Origin: a bacterium
GTDB lineage: Bacteria; Bacillota; Clostridia; Oscillospirales; Acutalibacteraceae
NCBI GenBank assembly: GCA_022774755.1
Contig: JALFLK010000021.1
Coordinates: 62,001-126,000 of the forward strand
Direction: 5' to 3'
Length of the DNA: 64,000 bases
Shown piece after piece: positions 24,842-34,091 of the stretch (its first letter is position 1; the number at the start of each line of letters is the position of its first letter). The notes under the pieces are model-generated. The model ran no database searches. It saw only the letters and a list, made by a program, of their open reading frames with translations, and was not told the DNA's origin. A program made the position numbers and the translations under genes.

Positions 24842-25198
24842 ATGAATGAAGAAAATAAAAACAGCTCCATTACATATGATGAAAACTGGCAGAATGTTTC
24901 CGTTCCCGAAACTCCGCAGTTTGTTAATCAGGAAGACGAAAGCGAAGCGGAAAGTACAAAAGAGGATAATGAGCGCAATCCTCCTCAGCACCGCCAGCTT
25001 CTGATAATCATTCAGCTTATTATATGTTTGCTTATATGCGGATTTGCCTATGGATTAAAATGCTTCGGCGGAGAGATGTATGAAAATATACGGCAGGTTT
25101 ATTATTCCGAGCTTAATAAGGAATTGATAGCAGACGGAAATATAGAAGCCCCTGACTTTACAAAGCTGTTTTCTCAGGCAACCGGGGATGAAGTTTAA
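24842..25198 (+). CDS. small single-pass membrane protein next to a site-2 protease
   Basis: 118 residues. The first 58 are acidic and polar, a single hydrophobic helix spans about 58-75, and a short tail of about 40 residues follows. Its stop overlaps the start of the M50 protease gene by 11 bases, so the two products are probably made together. In sporulating relatives the SpoIVFB protease is regulated by the membrane protein SpoIVFA; this gene occupies that position but is far shorter and has no M23 domain. I do not recognise the family. Confidence 0.6.
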   Translation: MNEENKNSSITYDENWQNVSVPETPQFVNQEDESEAESTKEDNERNPPQHRQLLIIIQLIICLLICGFAYGLKCFGGEMYENIRQVYYSELNKELIADGNIEAPDFTKLFSQATGDEV

Positions 25199-25799
25199 TC
25201 TGTTTGGAGTCAGGGTTAAAATATCCTTTGCTTTTGTTGTTTTTGTAAGCTTAGCTGTAATTGTCGGCGGCGCAGAGAAACTGATTTTTTGCATAATCAG
25301 CGTATTTATTCACGAAGCAGGGCATATTACGGCAATGTGCCTTTGGGGGTATAAGCCCCAATCCGTAGAATTAAAGCCTTTTAATATAGTTATTACCGAT
25401 GCAAACCGACAATATCAGCGTGATTTTTGCACCTTGACCGTAATACTTTCGGGACCTTTTGCAAATATTATTGCAGGAACAATTTTTGCAGTTTTCGGCA
25501 GGTACTTTAACATTGAATGGATGTGCTTTTTTTCGGCTGTGAATATTGCCACAGCAGTGTTTAACCTGATTCCTGCGTCAAATTTAGACGGTGGTCAGGC
25601 TGTATATTTGCTTTTGAGAAAAAGATTTACCCCCGAAAAATCAGATAAAATAATAACAGCGCTTACGATTGCCGTGTTTTTGCCTGCGTTTTTTTTCGGT
25701 TTTTTAATTTTGTTTGTATCAAAATATAATTTTTCGTTGCTTTTATTAAGCTTATACTTGCTGTTGTCAATATTTATAAAGGAAAACAAATATTACTGA
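25188..25799 (+). CDS. M50 family site-2 metalloprotease, SpoIVFB-like
   Basis: 203 residues with about five membrane helices. The zinc site is H-E-A-G-H at about residues 43-47 in the second helix; the third ligand is in N-L-D-G-G-Q near 131-136. Length and layout match short group III site-2 proteases such as SpoIVFB, which cleaves pro-sigma-K. The overlap with a small membrane protein gene upstream fits a protease-regulator pair. The start is ATG 25188 with a weak site (CCGGGG), consistent with translational coupling. Substrate not determinable here. Confidence 0.85.
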   Translation: MKFNLFGVRVKISFAFVVFVSLAVIVGGAEKLIFCIISVFIHEAGHITAMCLWGYKPQSVELKPFNIVITDANRQYQRDFCTLTVILSGPFANIIAGTIFAVFGRYFNIEWMCFFSAVNIATAVFNLIPASNLDGGQAVYLLLRKRFTPEKSDKIITALTIAVFLPAFFFGFLILFVSKYNFSLLLLSLYLLLSIFIKENKYY

Positions 25800-25810
25800 C
25801 GGAGGATTAA

Positions 25811-27667
25811 ATGGTTAATAAGGATGTTGAAAAACTGCTTTTAAAGGTGCAAAAGCCCGGCAGATATGTAGGCGGAGAGATGAACGCCGTTGTAAAAGAT
25901 AAAGCAAATGTAGACGTCAGGTTTGCCTTTTGCTTTCCCGATACTTACGAGATAGGAATGTCACATTTGGGAATGAAAATCCTTTACAGCCAGTTCAATT
26001 CCGTCGATTATATTTGGTGCGAGAGGGTTTTTGCCCCTTGGATTGATATGGAACAGCTTATGACAGAAAACAACATTCCGCTGTTTGCCTTGGAAAGCGG
26101 CGACCCGATTACTGATTTTGATTTTATCGGATTTACCCTCCAGTATGAGTTAAGCTATACCAATGTTTTAAATATGCTGAAGCTTGCGAAAATACCCATT
26201 CTTTCCAAAGACAGAAAAGGACTCTCGCAAATTGTTGTTGCAGGAGGTCCCTGCGCCTGCAACCCCGAGCCTATTGCCGATTTTATTGATTTGTTCTTTA
26301 TCGGCGAAGGGGAAGAGGTTGACCTTGAAGTAATTGAGCTTTACAGGAAATGCAAAAAAGAGGGAAATACAAGGGACGAATTTTTGATTCTTTGTTCAAA
26401 AATTGATGGGGTTTATGTTCCCTCACTTTACGACTTTGAATATAATTCAGACGGCACAATCAGCGGAATGACAACAAAAAACGGCGCTCCTAAGGTTATA
26501 AACAAAAGACTTATGATGGATATGGATAAATCCTACTACCCCGATAACTTTGTTGTTCCGATGATAGAAATTGTCCATGACAGAGCAGTTGAAGAAATTT
26601 TCAGAGGCTGTATCAGAGGCTGTCGCTTTTGCCAGGCAGGTTATCTTTACAGACCCGTCAGGGAAAAATCCATAGATACAATTAACCGACAGTGCCATAC
26701 TCTTTGCACCAATACAGGATATGACGAGGTTTCTCTTTCGTCGCTCAGCTCCAGCGACTATTCAAAGGTTGTGCCTTTGCTTGAGGAACTGAATAAATGG
26801 TCAAAAGACGAGAAAGTTAGCCTTTCTTTGCCGTCGCTTCGGGTTGACGGTTTCAGCGACGATATTTTAAACAAAATAAAAACTGTCAGAAAAAGCGGGC
26901 TTACCTTTGCTCCCGAAGCAGGCAGTCAGCGTCTGAGAGATGCCATTAACAAAAATGTCTTTGAGGACGAGTTGCTTACTACCTGCTCTCTTGCTTTTAA
27001 CGGCGGATGGACAAGCGTTAAACTGTATTTTATGATTGGCTTGCCGACCGAAACTTTTGAGGATGTTTCGGCTATTGCAAAGTTGGGGCAGAGCGTTGTT
27101 GACGAGTATTATAAATGCCCCAACAAGCCAAAGGGCAAGTCGGTAAATGTTACGATTTCAACATCTTCATTTGTGCCAAAGCCTTTTACTCCATTTCAGT
27201 GGGAACCTCAGGATACTATTGAACAGCTGCACGAAAAGCAAAAGCATTTAAAAGAAAGCATTACTACAAAAAAAATCAACTACAAATATCACGATGCGGA
27301 TACAAGCTTTCTTGAAGCTGTTTTTGCACGAGGCGACAGAAAACTCTGCAAGGTTATGAAAAAAGCCTGTGAGCAGGGTCTGCACTTTGACGGCTGGAAC
27401 GAGTGCTTCAGTCTTGATAAATGGCTTGAAATTTTTGATGATTGCGGTATTGACCCCGGGTTCTATGCTAACAGGCGCAGGAGCTTTGATGAAATTTTAC
27501 CTTGGGATCACCTGAACTACGGCGTTACTAAGAATCATCTGAAAAAAGAGTGCGAAAAGGCTTATAACGCACAGACTACCCCAAACTGCCGTCAAAAATG
27601 CAGTAATTGCGGAGCGGCATGCTATAAAGGAGGTGTTTGCTTTGAAAAGCGTGAGGATATGGTTTAA
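25811..27667 (+). CDS. TIGR03960-type B12-binding radical SAM protein
   Basis: 618 residues, ATG after GGAGGATTAA. An N-terminal B12-binding-like region contains F-P-D-T-Y-E-I-G-M-S-H-L-G. The radical SAM core has R-G-C-I-R-G-C-R-F-C-Q (C-x3-C-x2-C) near residue 260. The C-terminus has a Cys-rich knot, C-R-Q-K-C-S-N-C-G-A-A-C. Proteins of this type are almost always paired with a TIGR03936 protein, as here. Their reaction is not established to my knowledge; links to RNase G and ribosomal protein genes in other genomes hint at RNA or ribosome modification. Confidence 0.9.
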   Translation: MVNKDVEKLLLKVQKPGRYVGGEMNAVVKDKANVDVRFAFCFPDTYEIGMSHLGMKILYSQFNSVDYIWCERVFAPWIDMEQLMTENNIPLFALESGDPITDFDFIGFTLQYELSYTNVLNMLKLAKIPILSKDRKGLSQIVVAGGPCACNPEPIADFIDLFFIGEGEEVDLEVIELYRKCKKEGNTRDEFLILCSKIDGVYVPSLYDFEYNSDGTISGMTTKNGAPKVINKRLMMDMDKSYYPDNFVVPMIEIVHDRAVEEIFRGCIRGCRFCQAGYLYRPVREKSIDTINRQCHTLCTNTGYDEVSLSSLSSSDYSKVVPLLEELNKWSKDEKVSLSLPSLRVDGFSDDILNKIKTVRKSGLTFAPEAGSQRLRDAINKNVFEDELLTTCSLAFNGGWTSVKLYFMIGLPTETFEDVSAIAKLGQSVVDEYYKCPNKPKGKSVNVTISTSSFVPKPFTPFQWEPQDTIEQLHEKQKHLKESITTKKINYKYHDADTSFLEAVFARGDRKLCKVMKKACEQGLHFDGWNECFSLDKWLEIFDDCGIDPGFYANRRRSFDEILPWDHLNYGVTKNHLKKECEKAYNAQTTPNCRQKCSNCGAACYKGGVCFEKREDMV

Positions 27668-28301
27668 AAAGCAGGATGAGTGCATTTATATTTCTCATCT
27701 GGATTTAAACAGATGTGTGTTAAGAGCGCTCCATAAAAGCAGACTGCCTGTATGGCACACCGAGGGCTTTAATCCCCACCCCTTTGTAACATTTTCTTTG
27801 CCTCTTTCTTTAGGCTTTAAGGGAGAAAACGAGTCAATGGATGTTAGGCTTATTGACGATGATTTTCCTCTTAGCAGTATCCCCGAAATGCTCAATCCCT
27901 GTTTGCCTATGGGGATAAGAGTTTTTAAGGCGACAGAGCCTGTTATTAAGCCGGGAAAAATTGCCTATGCAAGATTCAAAATGCTGTGTTCCGGCAAAAA
28001 TACCTCTCCGCAAAAAATGTGCGAGGTATTAAAAAATCTTTTTTCTGAAGAACAGCTTATTGTTGAGAAAAAAAGCAAAAAAGGCGTCAAAGAAATTGAT
28101 ATTAAGCCCTACTTTATTGATTATTCACTAAATCCTCAGATAGGCGGAGCAGAGCTTAATATTACTCTTCCTGCCGGAAGTACGAACAATGTAAATCCCT
28201 CACTGATTACCGATGCCGTAAAAAAATATCGGGGTATTGATGTTGACTGCTGTGTGACACGGCTTTATTTAATGAATGATAAATTTCAGGTTTTTGAATA
28301 A
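27642..28301 (+). CDS. TIGR03936-type radical-SAM-associated protein (DUF2344)
   Basis: 219 residues from TTG 27642, eight bases after AAAGGAGG; the frame also has a GTG at 27633 but that codon overlaps the binding site. The family motif F-K-K-Q-D-E-C-I-Y-I-S-H-L-D-L opens the protein and H-T-E-G-F-N-P-H-P follows at about 41-50. The gene overlaps the radical SAM gene by 26 bases, so the two are translationally coupled. It is expected to be the substrate-handling partner of that enzyme. Confidence 0.88.
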   Translation: MKSVRIWFKKQDECIYISHLDLNRCVLRALHKSRLPVWHTEGFNPHPFVTFSLPLSLGFKGENESMDVRLIDDDFPLSSIPEMLNPCLPMGIRVFKATEPVIKPGKIAYARFKMLCSGKNTSPQKMCEVLKNLFSEEQLIVEKKSKKGVKEIDIKPYFIDYSLNPQIGGAELNITLPAGSTNNVNPSLITDAVKKYRGIDVDCCVTRLYLMNDKFQVFE

Positions 28302-28309
28302 AAAGTGTT

Positions 28310-29218
28310 ATGTATTATTATTCCTTAAACGAATATTTAAAGAAAACTTTCGGAGAAAAAATATATAAACTGTCCCTAAACGGAGGAATGACATGTCCTA
28401 ACAGGGATGGTACATTGTCAACCAAAGGCTGTATTTTTTGCAGTAAGGGCGGTTCCGGGGAATTTGCCACCGACAGCAGATTTTCCGTTACCGCACAAAT
28501 TGAGTCGGCAAAAAAGAAGGTAAGCGCAAAAATTAAGTCGGGAAGATACATCGCATATTTTCAGGCATATACAAACACATACGCCCCCGTTGACTATCTT
28601 GAAAGAATTTTTACCGAGGCTATTTGCCGTCCCGATATAGTGGCTTTGTCTGTTGCAACACGACCGGACTGTCTGGGAAAAGATGTGCTTGATTTGCTTT
28701 ATCGGCTTTCCAAAATAAAGCCTGTTTGGGTTGAACTGGGTTTGCAAACGGTTAATTGCAAAACAGCCGAATATATAAGAAGAGGCTATGATTTAGCGGT
28801 TTATGGCAAGGCTGTATCAGAGCTTAAAACCCTTGGTGTTCAGGTGATTACTCATGTGATTCTCGGACTGCCGAGAGAATCTGTCGCTGATATGCTTAAA
28901 ACCGTTGCTTACGCAGGGAGCGTTTCTGACGGAATAAAGCTCCAGCTTCTGCATATTTTACGTGGAACAGACTTGGAGAAGGATTACTTAGACGGGAAAT
29001 TTTCTGCCCTTACAATGGAGGAATATATTGATATCCTTTGCAAAGCTGTGGAAATTCTGCCGAAAAATGTTGTGATTCACCGCCTGACCGGCGACGGAGA
29101 TAAGCGCATATTAACAGCCCCAATGTGGAGCGCAGACAAAAAGCGTGTCCTAAATGCCATTAACCGTGAATTTTGCAGACGGGATATTGTTCAGGGGAAA
29201 CATTCAATGAAAATATAA
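28310..29218 (+). CDS. TIGR01212 family radical SAM protein (YhcC/YtqA-like)
   Basis: 302 residues, 8 bases after the previous gene, with a poor ribosome binding site, so likely coupled to it. The start motif P-N-R-D-G-T-L-S-T-K-G-C-I-F-C carries the cluster Cys residues in the unusual C-x9-C-x2-C spacing of this family. Y-F-Q-A-Y-T-N-T-Y and L-G-L-Q-T also match. The family is conserved in bacteria, yet its reaction is unsettled. It ends this radical SAM operon. Confidence 0.9.
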   Translation: MYYYSLNEYLKKTFGEKIYKLSLNGGMTCPNRDGTLSTKGCIFCSKGGSGEFATDSRFSVTAQIESAKKKVSAKIKSGRYIAYFQAYTNTYAPVDYLERIFTEAICRPDIVALSVATRPDCLGKDVLDLLYRLSKIKPVWVELGLQTVNCKTAEYIRRGYDLAVYGKAVSELKTLGVQVITHVILGLPRESVADMLKTVAYAGSVSDGIKLQLLHILRGTDLEKDYLDGKFSALTMEEYIDILCKAVEILPKNVVIHRLTGDGDKRILTAPMWSADKKRVLNAINREFCRRDIVQGKHSMKI

Positions 29219-29320
29219 ACATATGTGCAGGCTTTCGTGTTGTATTTCAAGTTGCATTGTGTTGCAATTTTTTAAAATTTAATTAAATATTTTAAATTTA
29301 TTATAAAAAAATAAAACAAA

Positions 29321-29371
29321 AAATCCGATAAACAAGCCGTTTTCAGTGATTTTGGCTTATCTATCGGATTT
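29321..29371 (-). terminator. terminator of the tRNA-Ser gene
   Basis: An interrupted stem: 29321-29330 pairs with 29362-29371, and AAGCC (29334-29338) with GGCTT (29354-29358). On the minus strand it is followed by a long T-rich run, directly downstream of the tRNA. Confidence 0.7.
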
Positions 29372-29378
29372 ATGAATT

Positions 29379-29471
29379 TGGCGGAGAGAAGGGGATTCGA
29401 ACCCCTGGTACGGTGATTACCGTACACATGATTTCCAATCATGCTCCTTCGGCCAGCTCGGACATCTCTCC
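29379..29471 (-). tRNA. tRNA-Ser (anticodon GGA)
   Basis: A class II tRNA with a long variable arm. The acceptor arms 29465-29471 and 29383-29389 pair over 7 bp. The anticodon stem-loop reads CATGA-TTGGAAA-TCATG on the minus strand, placing GGA at positions 34-36, which reads UCC/UCU codons. The T arm contains GGTTCGAATCC. The 3' CCA is encoded (29381-29379). Stand-alone gene with its own promoter and terminator. Confidence 0.96.
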
Positions 29472-29491
29472 GTGTTTAACCGCCGCAGTCT

Positions 29492-29519
29492 ATTATATCA
29501 AAAATATTTAAAAAATCAA
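29492..29519 (-). promoter_or_regulatory. promoter of tRNA-Ser
   Basis: Minus strand: TTGATT (29519-29514), 16-base spacer, TATAAT (29497-29492) preceded by TGA. Transcription would start about 14 bases before the mature tRNA. Confidence 0.7.
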
Positions 29520-29569
29520 GTGTTTTTACCAAATCCTTTTAAAAAATCGTTTTTACTCGGAGGTTTATT

Positions 29570-29932
29570 ATGGAAACAGTTTGTTTGCTTTATAATCTTC
29601 AAAACAAAAAGGGCGCAAAAATAAAAATGTTGTGCCACAAAATGAAAATTCCTTTCAAATCAGTTGAGAAAGAAGAGTATTCAATGACAATTCAGCAGTT
29701 GACAGACGAAGTTCCCTGCGAGCACCCTGCTGAAACCGATGATTTTGACGATGAAATGCTCTTGTTTAGCGGTTTTTCAAATCAGCAAATCAACGATATT
29801 CTTAAGGGACTTCATTCTTCAAAGTCTAATGTTGCGCTGAAAGCTGTTGTAACCGATTATAACAGGGGATTAACCTCTAAACAGCTGCACGACACAATCA
29901 AAAGTGAGCATTTGGCACTCCACCAAAAATGA
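29570..29932 (+). CDS. DUF3783 family protein
   Basis: 120 residues, ATG after TCGGAGG. The second half matches the small DUF3783 domain: a D-D-E-M-L-L-F-S-G-F-S start, an amphipathic helix, and A-L-K-A-V-V-T-D-Y-N-R near residue 92-102. No enzymatic residues are evident and the family's function is unknown. It stands alone between the tRNA (opposite strand) and pflB, with no obvious partner. Confidence 0.7.
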   Translation: METVCLLYNLQNKKGAKIKMLCHKMKIPFKSVEKEEYSMTIQQLTDEVPCEHPAETDDFDDEMLLFSGFSNQQINDILKGLHSSKSNVALKAVVTDYNRGLTSKQLHDTIKSEHLALHQK

Positions 29933-30039
29933 GTCCTGTTTAGGTGCTTTATTACAACATATTGTGCTTTTAAAGGTTTATATAACTATATAAACCTATT
30001 TAGAATTAAATGGGGAAGTATTTTTGGTAAATATTTATA

Positions 30040-30069
30040 TTGTAAATTAACAAAGTAATATGTTATACT
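30040..30069 (+). promoter_or_regulatory. probable promoter of pflB
   Basis: TTGTAA at 30040-30045, 18-base spacer, TATACT at 30064-30069 with an upstream TG. The start codon lies 79 bases downstream. Confidence 0.5.
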
Positions 30070-30148
30070 GACTATGTTAAAAAAATAACATAGATATGTT
30101 GTTTTTTAGCGAAACCAGAAATTTGGAAGGTTTTTGGAGGTATAATAT

Positions 30149-32395
30149 ATGGAAAAGGCGTGGAACGGATTTAACGGCACACTTTGGAAAGAAGAAGTCA
30201 ATGTTAGGGACTTTATTCAGAATAACTACACCCCTTATGACGGCGACGAGAGCTTTCTTGCCGATTCAACTGAAGCTACCGATAAATTATGGGGAGAGCT
30301 TCAGCGTTTGCAGAAAGAAGAGCGTGAGAAGGGCGGAGTTCTTGATATGGACACCGACATTGTTTCCACCATAACATCTCACAAGCCGGGATATATTTCC
30401 GGGGAAATGAAAGATTTAGAGCAGATTGTTGGTTTGCAGACTGATAAACCGCTTAAACGTGCTTTTATGCCTTTCGGCGGAATAAAAATGGCAGAGGAGG
30501 CTTGCCGTACCTACGGCTATACTCCCAGTCCCAATCTGCACAAAATTTTTACCCAGTATCACAAAACTCATAATCAGGGTGTTTTCGACTGTTATACACC
30601 CGAAATGCGAAAGGCACGCCACAATAAGGTGATTACAGGCTTGCCTGATACTTACGGCAGAGGCAGAATCGTTGGCGATTACAGGCGTGTGGCTCTTTAC
30701 GGGATTGATTTTCTTATAGAGCAAAAGAAAATTGATTTTGAAAATTGCGGAAGCGGTTCAATGACCTCTGATATTATCAGACTTCGTGAAGAAATTGCAG
30801 AGCAAATCAGAGCCCTCGGACAAATGAAGGAGATGGCTCAGTCCTACGGTTTTGATATTTCTAAGCCTGCGCAAAACGCAAAGGAAGCCATTCAGTGGCT
30901 TTATTTCGGTTACCTTGCGGCTATCAAAACGCAAAACGGCGCCGCTATGAGCGTTGGCAGAATATCAACATTTATCGATATATATATTCAGAGAGATTTG
31001 CAAAACGGAGTGTTGAACGAACAGCAGGCTCAGGAGCTTATTGACCATTTGGTAATGAAATTCAGAATGGTAAAATTTGCGAGAATTCCCTCTTATAACG
31101 AGCTTTTCTCAGGCGACCCGGTTTGGGCAACGCTGGAGGTTGCAGGCTTAGGTATTGACGGACGCTCAATGGTAACAAAGAGTGATTTCAGATTTTTGCA
31201 TACATTAGAGAATATGGGACCTTCTCCCGAGCCAAACTTAACGGTTTTATATTCTTCAAGACTGCCTGAGGGATTTAAAAAGTATTCCGCTGATATTTCT
31301 ATCAGGACAAGCTCCGTTCAGTATGAGAATGACGATGTTATGCGACCTGTCTGGGGTGATGATTATTCAATCTGCTGCTGTGTTTCGGCAACGCAGACAG
31401 GTAAAGAGATGCAGTTCTTCGGTGCAAGGGCAAACCTTGCCAAATGCCTCTTGTATGCAATTAACGGCGGTGTTGACGAAAAAACAGGAGTACAGGTTGG
31501 TCCTGAATACAGAGCGATTCCTTCTGAGTACCTTGATTATGACGAGGTAATGAAGAAGTTTGACGCTATGATGGATTGGCTTGCAGATGTTTATGTTAAT
31601 ACCCTTAATCTTATTCAGTATATGCATGATAAGTACTATTACGAATCTGCGGAAATGGCTCTTATAGATACAGATGTTCGCCGTACATTCGCAACAGGTA
31701 TTGCAGGGTTTTCTCACGTTGTTGACTCTTTATGCGCAATCAAGTATGCTAAAGTAAAAACAATCCGTGATGATAACGGACTTGTTGTAGATTACGAAAC
31801 ACAGGGTGAGTTCCCAAGATACGGAAACGATGACGACCGTGCAGATGAGATTGCGGTATGGCTTCTTAAAACCTTCCTTACGAAAATCAAGAAGCACCAT
31901 ACTTACAGAAATTCTGAGCCAACAACTTCAATTCTTACGATTACATCAAATGTTGTTTACGGCAAGGCTACCGGTTCTTTGCCTGACGGCAGAAAAGCAG
32001 GGGAGCCTTTGTCACCGGGAGCCAATCCAAGCTACGGAGCTGAAAAGAACGGCTTGCTTGCGTCTTTGAATTCCGTTGCAAAGCTCCCTTATGAGTACGC
32101 TCTGGACGGAATTTCAAATACCCAAACCATAAGCCCTGACGCATTGGGACACACTGATGAGGATAGAATCAACAACCTTGTAAGCGTAATGGACGGTTAC
32201 TTTGACAGAGGCGCACATCACCTTAATGTAAATGTGTTCGGTACAGAAAAGCTTATAGACGCTATGAATCATCCTGAAAAAGAAGAGTATGCTAACTTTA
32301 CAATTCGTGTTTCGGGTTATGCAGTAAAATTTATTGACCTTACAAAGGAACAGCAGATGGACGTAATTTCCAGAACCTGCCATAAGGTTATGTGA
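30149..32395 (+). CDS. pflB: formate C-acetyltransferase (pyruvate formate-lyase)
   Basis: 748 residues, the normal length. It cleaves pyruvate with CoA to acetyl-CoA and formate in anaerobic fermentation. The active site pair is in S-I-C-C-C-V-S-A-T near residue 410, and the glycyl radical loop is R-V-S-G-Y-A-V at about 722-728. Other family blocks are T-S-N-V-V-Y-G and P-D-G-R-K-A-G-E-P. Start follows TTTGGAGG. Its activase is encoded 69 bases downstream behind a hairpin that probably limits read-through. The formate made here could feed fhs at 44591. Confidence 0.97.
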   Translation: MEKAWNGFNGTLWKEEVNVRDFIQNNYTPYDGDESFLADSTEATDKLWGELQRLQKEEREKGGVLDMDTDIVSTITSHKPGYISGEMKDLEQIVGLQTDKPLKRAFMPFGGIKMAEEACRTYGYTPSPNLHKIFTQYHKTHNQGVFDCYTPEMRKARHNKVITGLPDTYGRGRIVGDYRRVALYGIDFLIEQKKIDFENCGSGSMTSDIIRLREEIAEQIRALGQMKEMAQSYGFDISKPAQNAKEAIQWLYFGYLAAIKTQNGAAMSVGRISTFIDIYIQRDLQNGVLNEQQAQELIDHLVMKFRMVKFARIPSYNELFSGDPVWATLEVAGLGIDGRSMVTKSDFRFLHTLENMGPSPEPNLTVLYSSRLPEGFKKYSADISIRTSSVQYENDDVMRPVWGDDYSICCCVSATQTGKEMQFFGARANLAKCLLYAINGGVDEKTGVQVGPEYRAIPSEYLDYDEVMKKFDAMMDWLADVYVNTLNLIQYMHDKYYYESAEMALIDTDVRRTFATGIAGFSHVVDSLCAIKYAKVKTIRDDNGLVVDYETQGEFPRYGNDDDRADEIAVWLLKTFLTKIKKHHTYRNSEPTTSILTITSNVVYGKATGSLPDGRKAGEPLSPGANPSYGAEKNGLLASLNSVAKLPYEYALDGISNTQTISPDALGHTDEDRINNLVSVMDGYFDRGAHHLNVNVFGTEKLIDAMNHPEKEEYANFTIRVSGYAVKFIDLTKEQQMDVISRTCHKVM

Positions 32396-32414
32396 TAAAT
32401 GTGAGTATAAAAGC

Positions 32415-32446
32415 AAAGCCTCTCCGCAGGGAGAGGTTTTGTTTTC
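32415..32446 (+). terminator. attenuating terminator between pflB and pflA
   Basis: CCTCTCC (32419-32425) pairs with GGAGAGG (32430-32436), followed by TTTTGTTTT. It stands inside an otherwise obvious pflB-pflA operon, so partial read-through would give more lyase than activase. Confidence 0.75.
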
Positions 32447-32464
32447 TGAATAACGGAGGATATT

Positions 32465-33205
32465 TTGAAAGAAAATATACAGAAATTAGGGTTGATTCAC
32501 TCAACCGAGAGCTTTGGCTCTGTTGACGGCCCGGGCGTTCGGTTTGTTATTTTTATGCAGGGGTGCAGGATGAGGTGTTTGTATTGCCATAATCCCGATA
32601 CTTGGCTTAACAACAACGGCTATTGGGCAACCGCCGATGATATGCTTAGTAAAGCACTGCGATATAAAAGCTACTGGGGGAGTAAGGGCGGAATAACCGT
32701 AAGCGGCGGCGAGCCCTTGCTTCAGATTGATTTTTTGACCGACTTCTTAAAGAAAGCAAAAGAAAAGGGAATCAATACCGCCATAGATACGGCAGGCAAT
32801 CCGTTCACCTTAGAACAGCCGTTTTTTGATATGTTTAATTCTCTTATGGAATATACTGACCTTGTTTTGCTTGATATTAAAAGCATAAACGATGAAATAC
32901 ACAAAAGATTGACAGGACATTCAAACTCAAATATACTGCAAATGGCAAAATTTCTGTCAAAGATAAACAAGCCTGTTTGGATAAGATATGTATTAGTTCC
33001 CGGCATAACCGACAATAAAGAGGATTTAATAAATCTCAGGGGATTTATCAATACACTTAACAATGTTGATAGGGTAGAGGTTTTGCCCTATCACGCAATG
33101 GGCGAGTATAAGTGGAAGGAACTGGGTCTTGAATATAAGCTCAAAGGGGTAAATCCACCGGACAAAAATTCAGTCGCCAGGGCAAAAGAAATATTAGGTG
33201 CTTAG
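32465..33205 (+). CDS. pflA: pyruvate formate-lyase activating enzyme
   Basis: 246 residues from TTG 32465, which follows CGGAGGA. A radical SAM enzyme that makes the glycyl radical on PflB. The cluster motif M-Q-G-C-R-M-R-C-L-Y-C-H-N-P is at about 30-43. V-S-G-G-E-P-L-L, which binds S-adenosylmethionine, is near 79-86. V-L-P-Y-H lies near the end. The length is normal. It converges with the TIGR04086 gene and overlaps it by 4 bases. Confidence 0.95.
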   Translation: MKENIQKLGLIHSTESFGSVDGPGVRFVIFMQGCRMRCLYCHNPDTWLNNNGYWATADDMLSKALRYKSYWGSKGGITVSGGEPLLQIDFLTDFLKKAKEKGINTAIDTAGNPFTLEQPFFDMFNSLMEYTDLVLLDIKSINDEIHKRLTGHSNSNILQMAKFLSKINKPVWIRYVLVPGITDNKEDLINLRGFINTLNNVDRVEVLPYHAMGEYKWKELGLEYKLKGVNPPDKNSVARAKEILGA

Positions 33206-33618
33206 TAACGAATTTTTTTGCCGGTATTGACTCCTGCGAGACCGCCCACAGCTCCGGCAACTAAGGAACACACAAGCTTGATTAGCGTATTTTGGCTCAG
33301 CGTATCTGTTGACGCTATCATTCCGGCGGCAAAAATAATTAAGAAAATAATAAATCCAAGTATAATTCCGTTAAGCAATCCGCCGCTTTTGATGATTTTC
33401 AGAGCAGTAAAGCTTCCTGCAAACACGCCTAATGCCTCTAAGATACATACAGCTATCCCAAGAAAATCTGTGGGAATTTTCCCTGTGACTGTTATTGCAA
33501 AGGCAAATAATATCATAAGCAAAGCGATTGTAATACAGCTTACAATAGTTCCGTAAATAAAACCTTTCAAATACGGAATTTTGTTTTTGGAAATCCCTTT
33601 TACAATTATATTTTTCAT
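33202..33618 (-). CDS. TIGR04086 family membrane protein
   Basis: 138 residues with four predicted helices (about 20-45, 52-70, 77-98 and 112-130). Length, Gly-rich helices and position after yajC match the TIGR04086 family, normally found in Clostridia between yajC and the SCIFF peptide genes. Function unknown. The ATG is at 33618; its ribosome binding site AGGGGTG lies partly inside a perfect 14-bp hairpin. Confidence 0.8.
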   Translation of the reverse strand: MKNIIVKGISKNKIPYLKGFIYGTIVSCITIALLMILFAFAITVTGKIPTDFLGIAVCILEALGVFAGSFTALKIIKSGGLLNGIILGFIIFLIIFAAGMIASTDTLSQNTLIKLVCSLVAGAVGGLAGVNTGKKIRY

Positions 33619-33625
33619 AAAAACA

Positions 33626-33661
33626 CCCCTGAATATAATCTGGTAAAATTATATTCAGGGG
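33626..33661 (-). promoter_or_regulatory. 14-bp hairpin masking the TIGR04086 ribosome binding site
   Basis: Arms 33626-33639 and 33648-33661 pair perfectly with an 8-base loop. On the minus strand the 3' arm ends in AGGGG of the ribosome binding site and is followed by TGTTTTTATG, where ATG is the start codon. It could work as a terminator after yajC, as a translational block, or as both. Confidence 0.65.
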
Positions 33662-33716
33662 CAAATTGTTTTATTCTTTTGAATGTTAGAGGGTTTTATA
33701 AGAGCACTAACGTTGA

Positions 33717-34091
33717 TTATTTGGAATCCTTTTCACTGCCCTCATCGGATTTTTTTCTTCTTGAGAAGAAACCTTTTTTCTCTTCAACGGCAACAGCTGT
33801 TCCCTTGTCTGTATCAACAGTTGAGATACACCACTTTTTAAATTTCATCTTAGTTCTGTCGGGACCTGTCTCAATAACGATTGCGTCTTCTTCATCTTTA
33901 ATAGCAACAACTCTTCCGACAATTCCGCCGATAGTTGTAATATCATCGCCGATATCAAGATTGTTGCGAAGTTCAGCTTCCTGTTTTTTCTTTTTTGAGT
34001 TTGGTCTGATAAGGAAAAAGTAAAGCGCCGCAAAAATTGCAACATAGACCAGTATCATAATAATAAATGAAGAGTTGTTATCCATTGTCAT
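33717..34091 (-). CDS. yajC: preprotein translocase subunit YajC
   Basis: 124 residues. One membrane helix at about 9-25 is followed by F-F-L-I-R-P-N-S-K-K-K-K-Q, then the conserved L-D-I-G-D-D-I-T-T-I-G-G-I-V-G-R-V core. The C-terminal tail is charged and 20-30 residues longer than the E. coli protein. YajC assists the SecDF part of the Sec translocon. Third gene of the queA-tgt-yajC operon, in the order usual for Clostridia. Confidence 0.93.
   Translation of the reverse strand: MTMDNNSSFIIMILVYVAIFAALYFFLIRPNSKKKKQEAELRNNLDIGDDITTIGGIVGRVVAIKDEEDAIVIETGPDRTKMKFKKWCISTVDTDKGTAVAVEEKKGFFSRRKKSDEGSEKDSK

Noticed and set aside
33619..33716. SCIFF six-cysteine peptide gene expected after yajC/TIGR04086
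   Set aside because: No Cys-rich small frame on either strand; the gap holds only the 14-bp hairpin.
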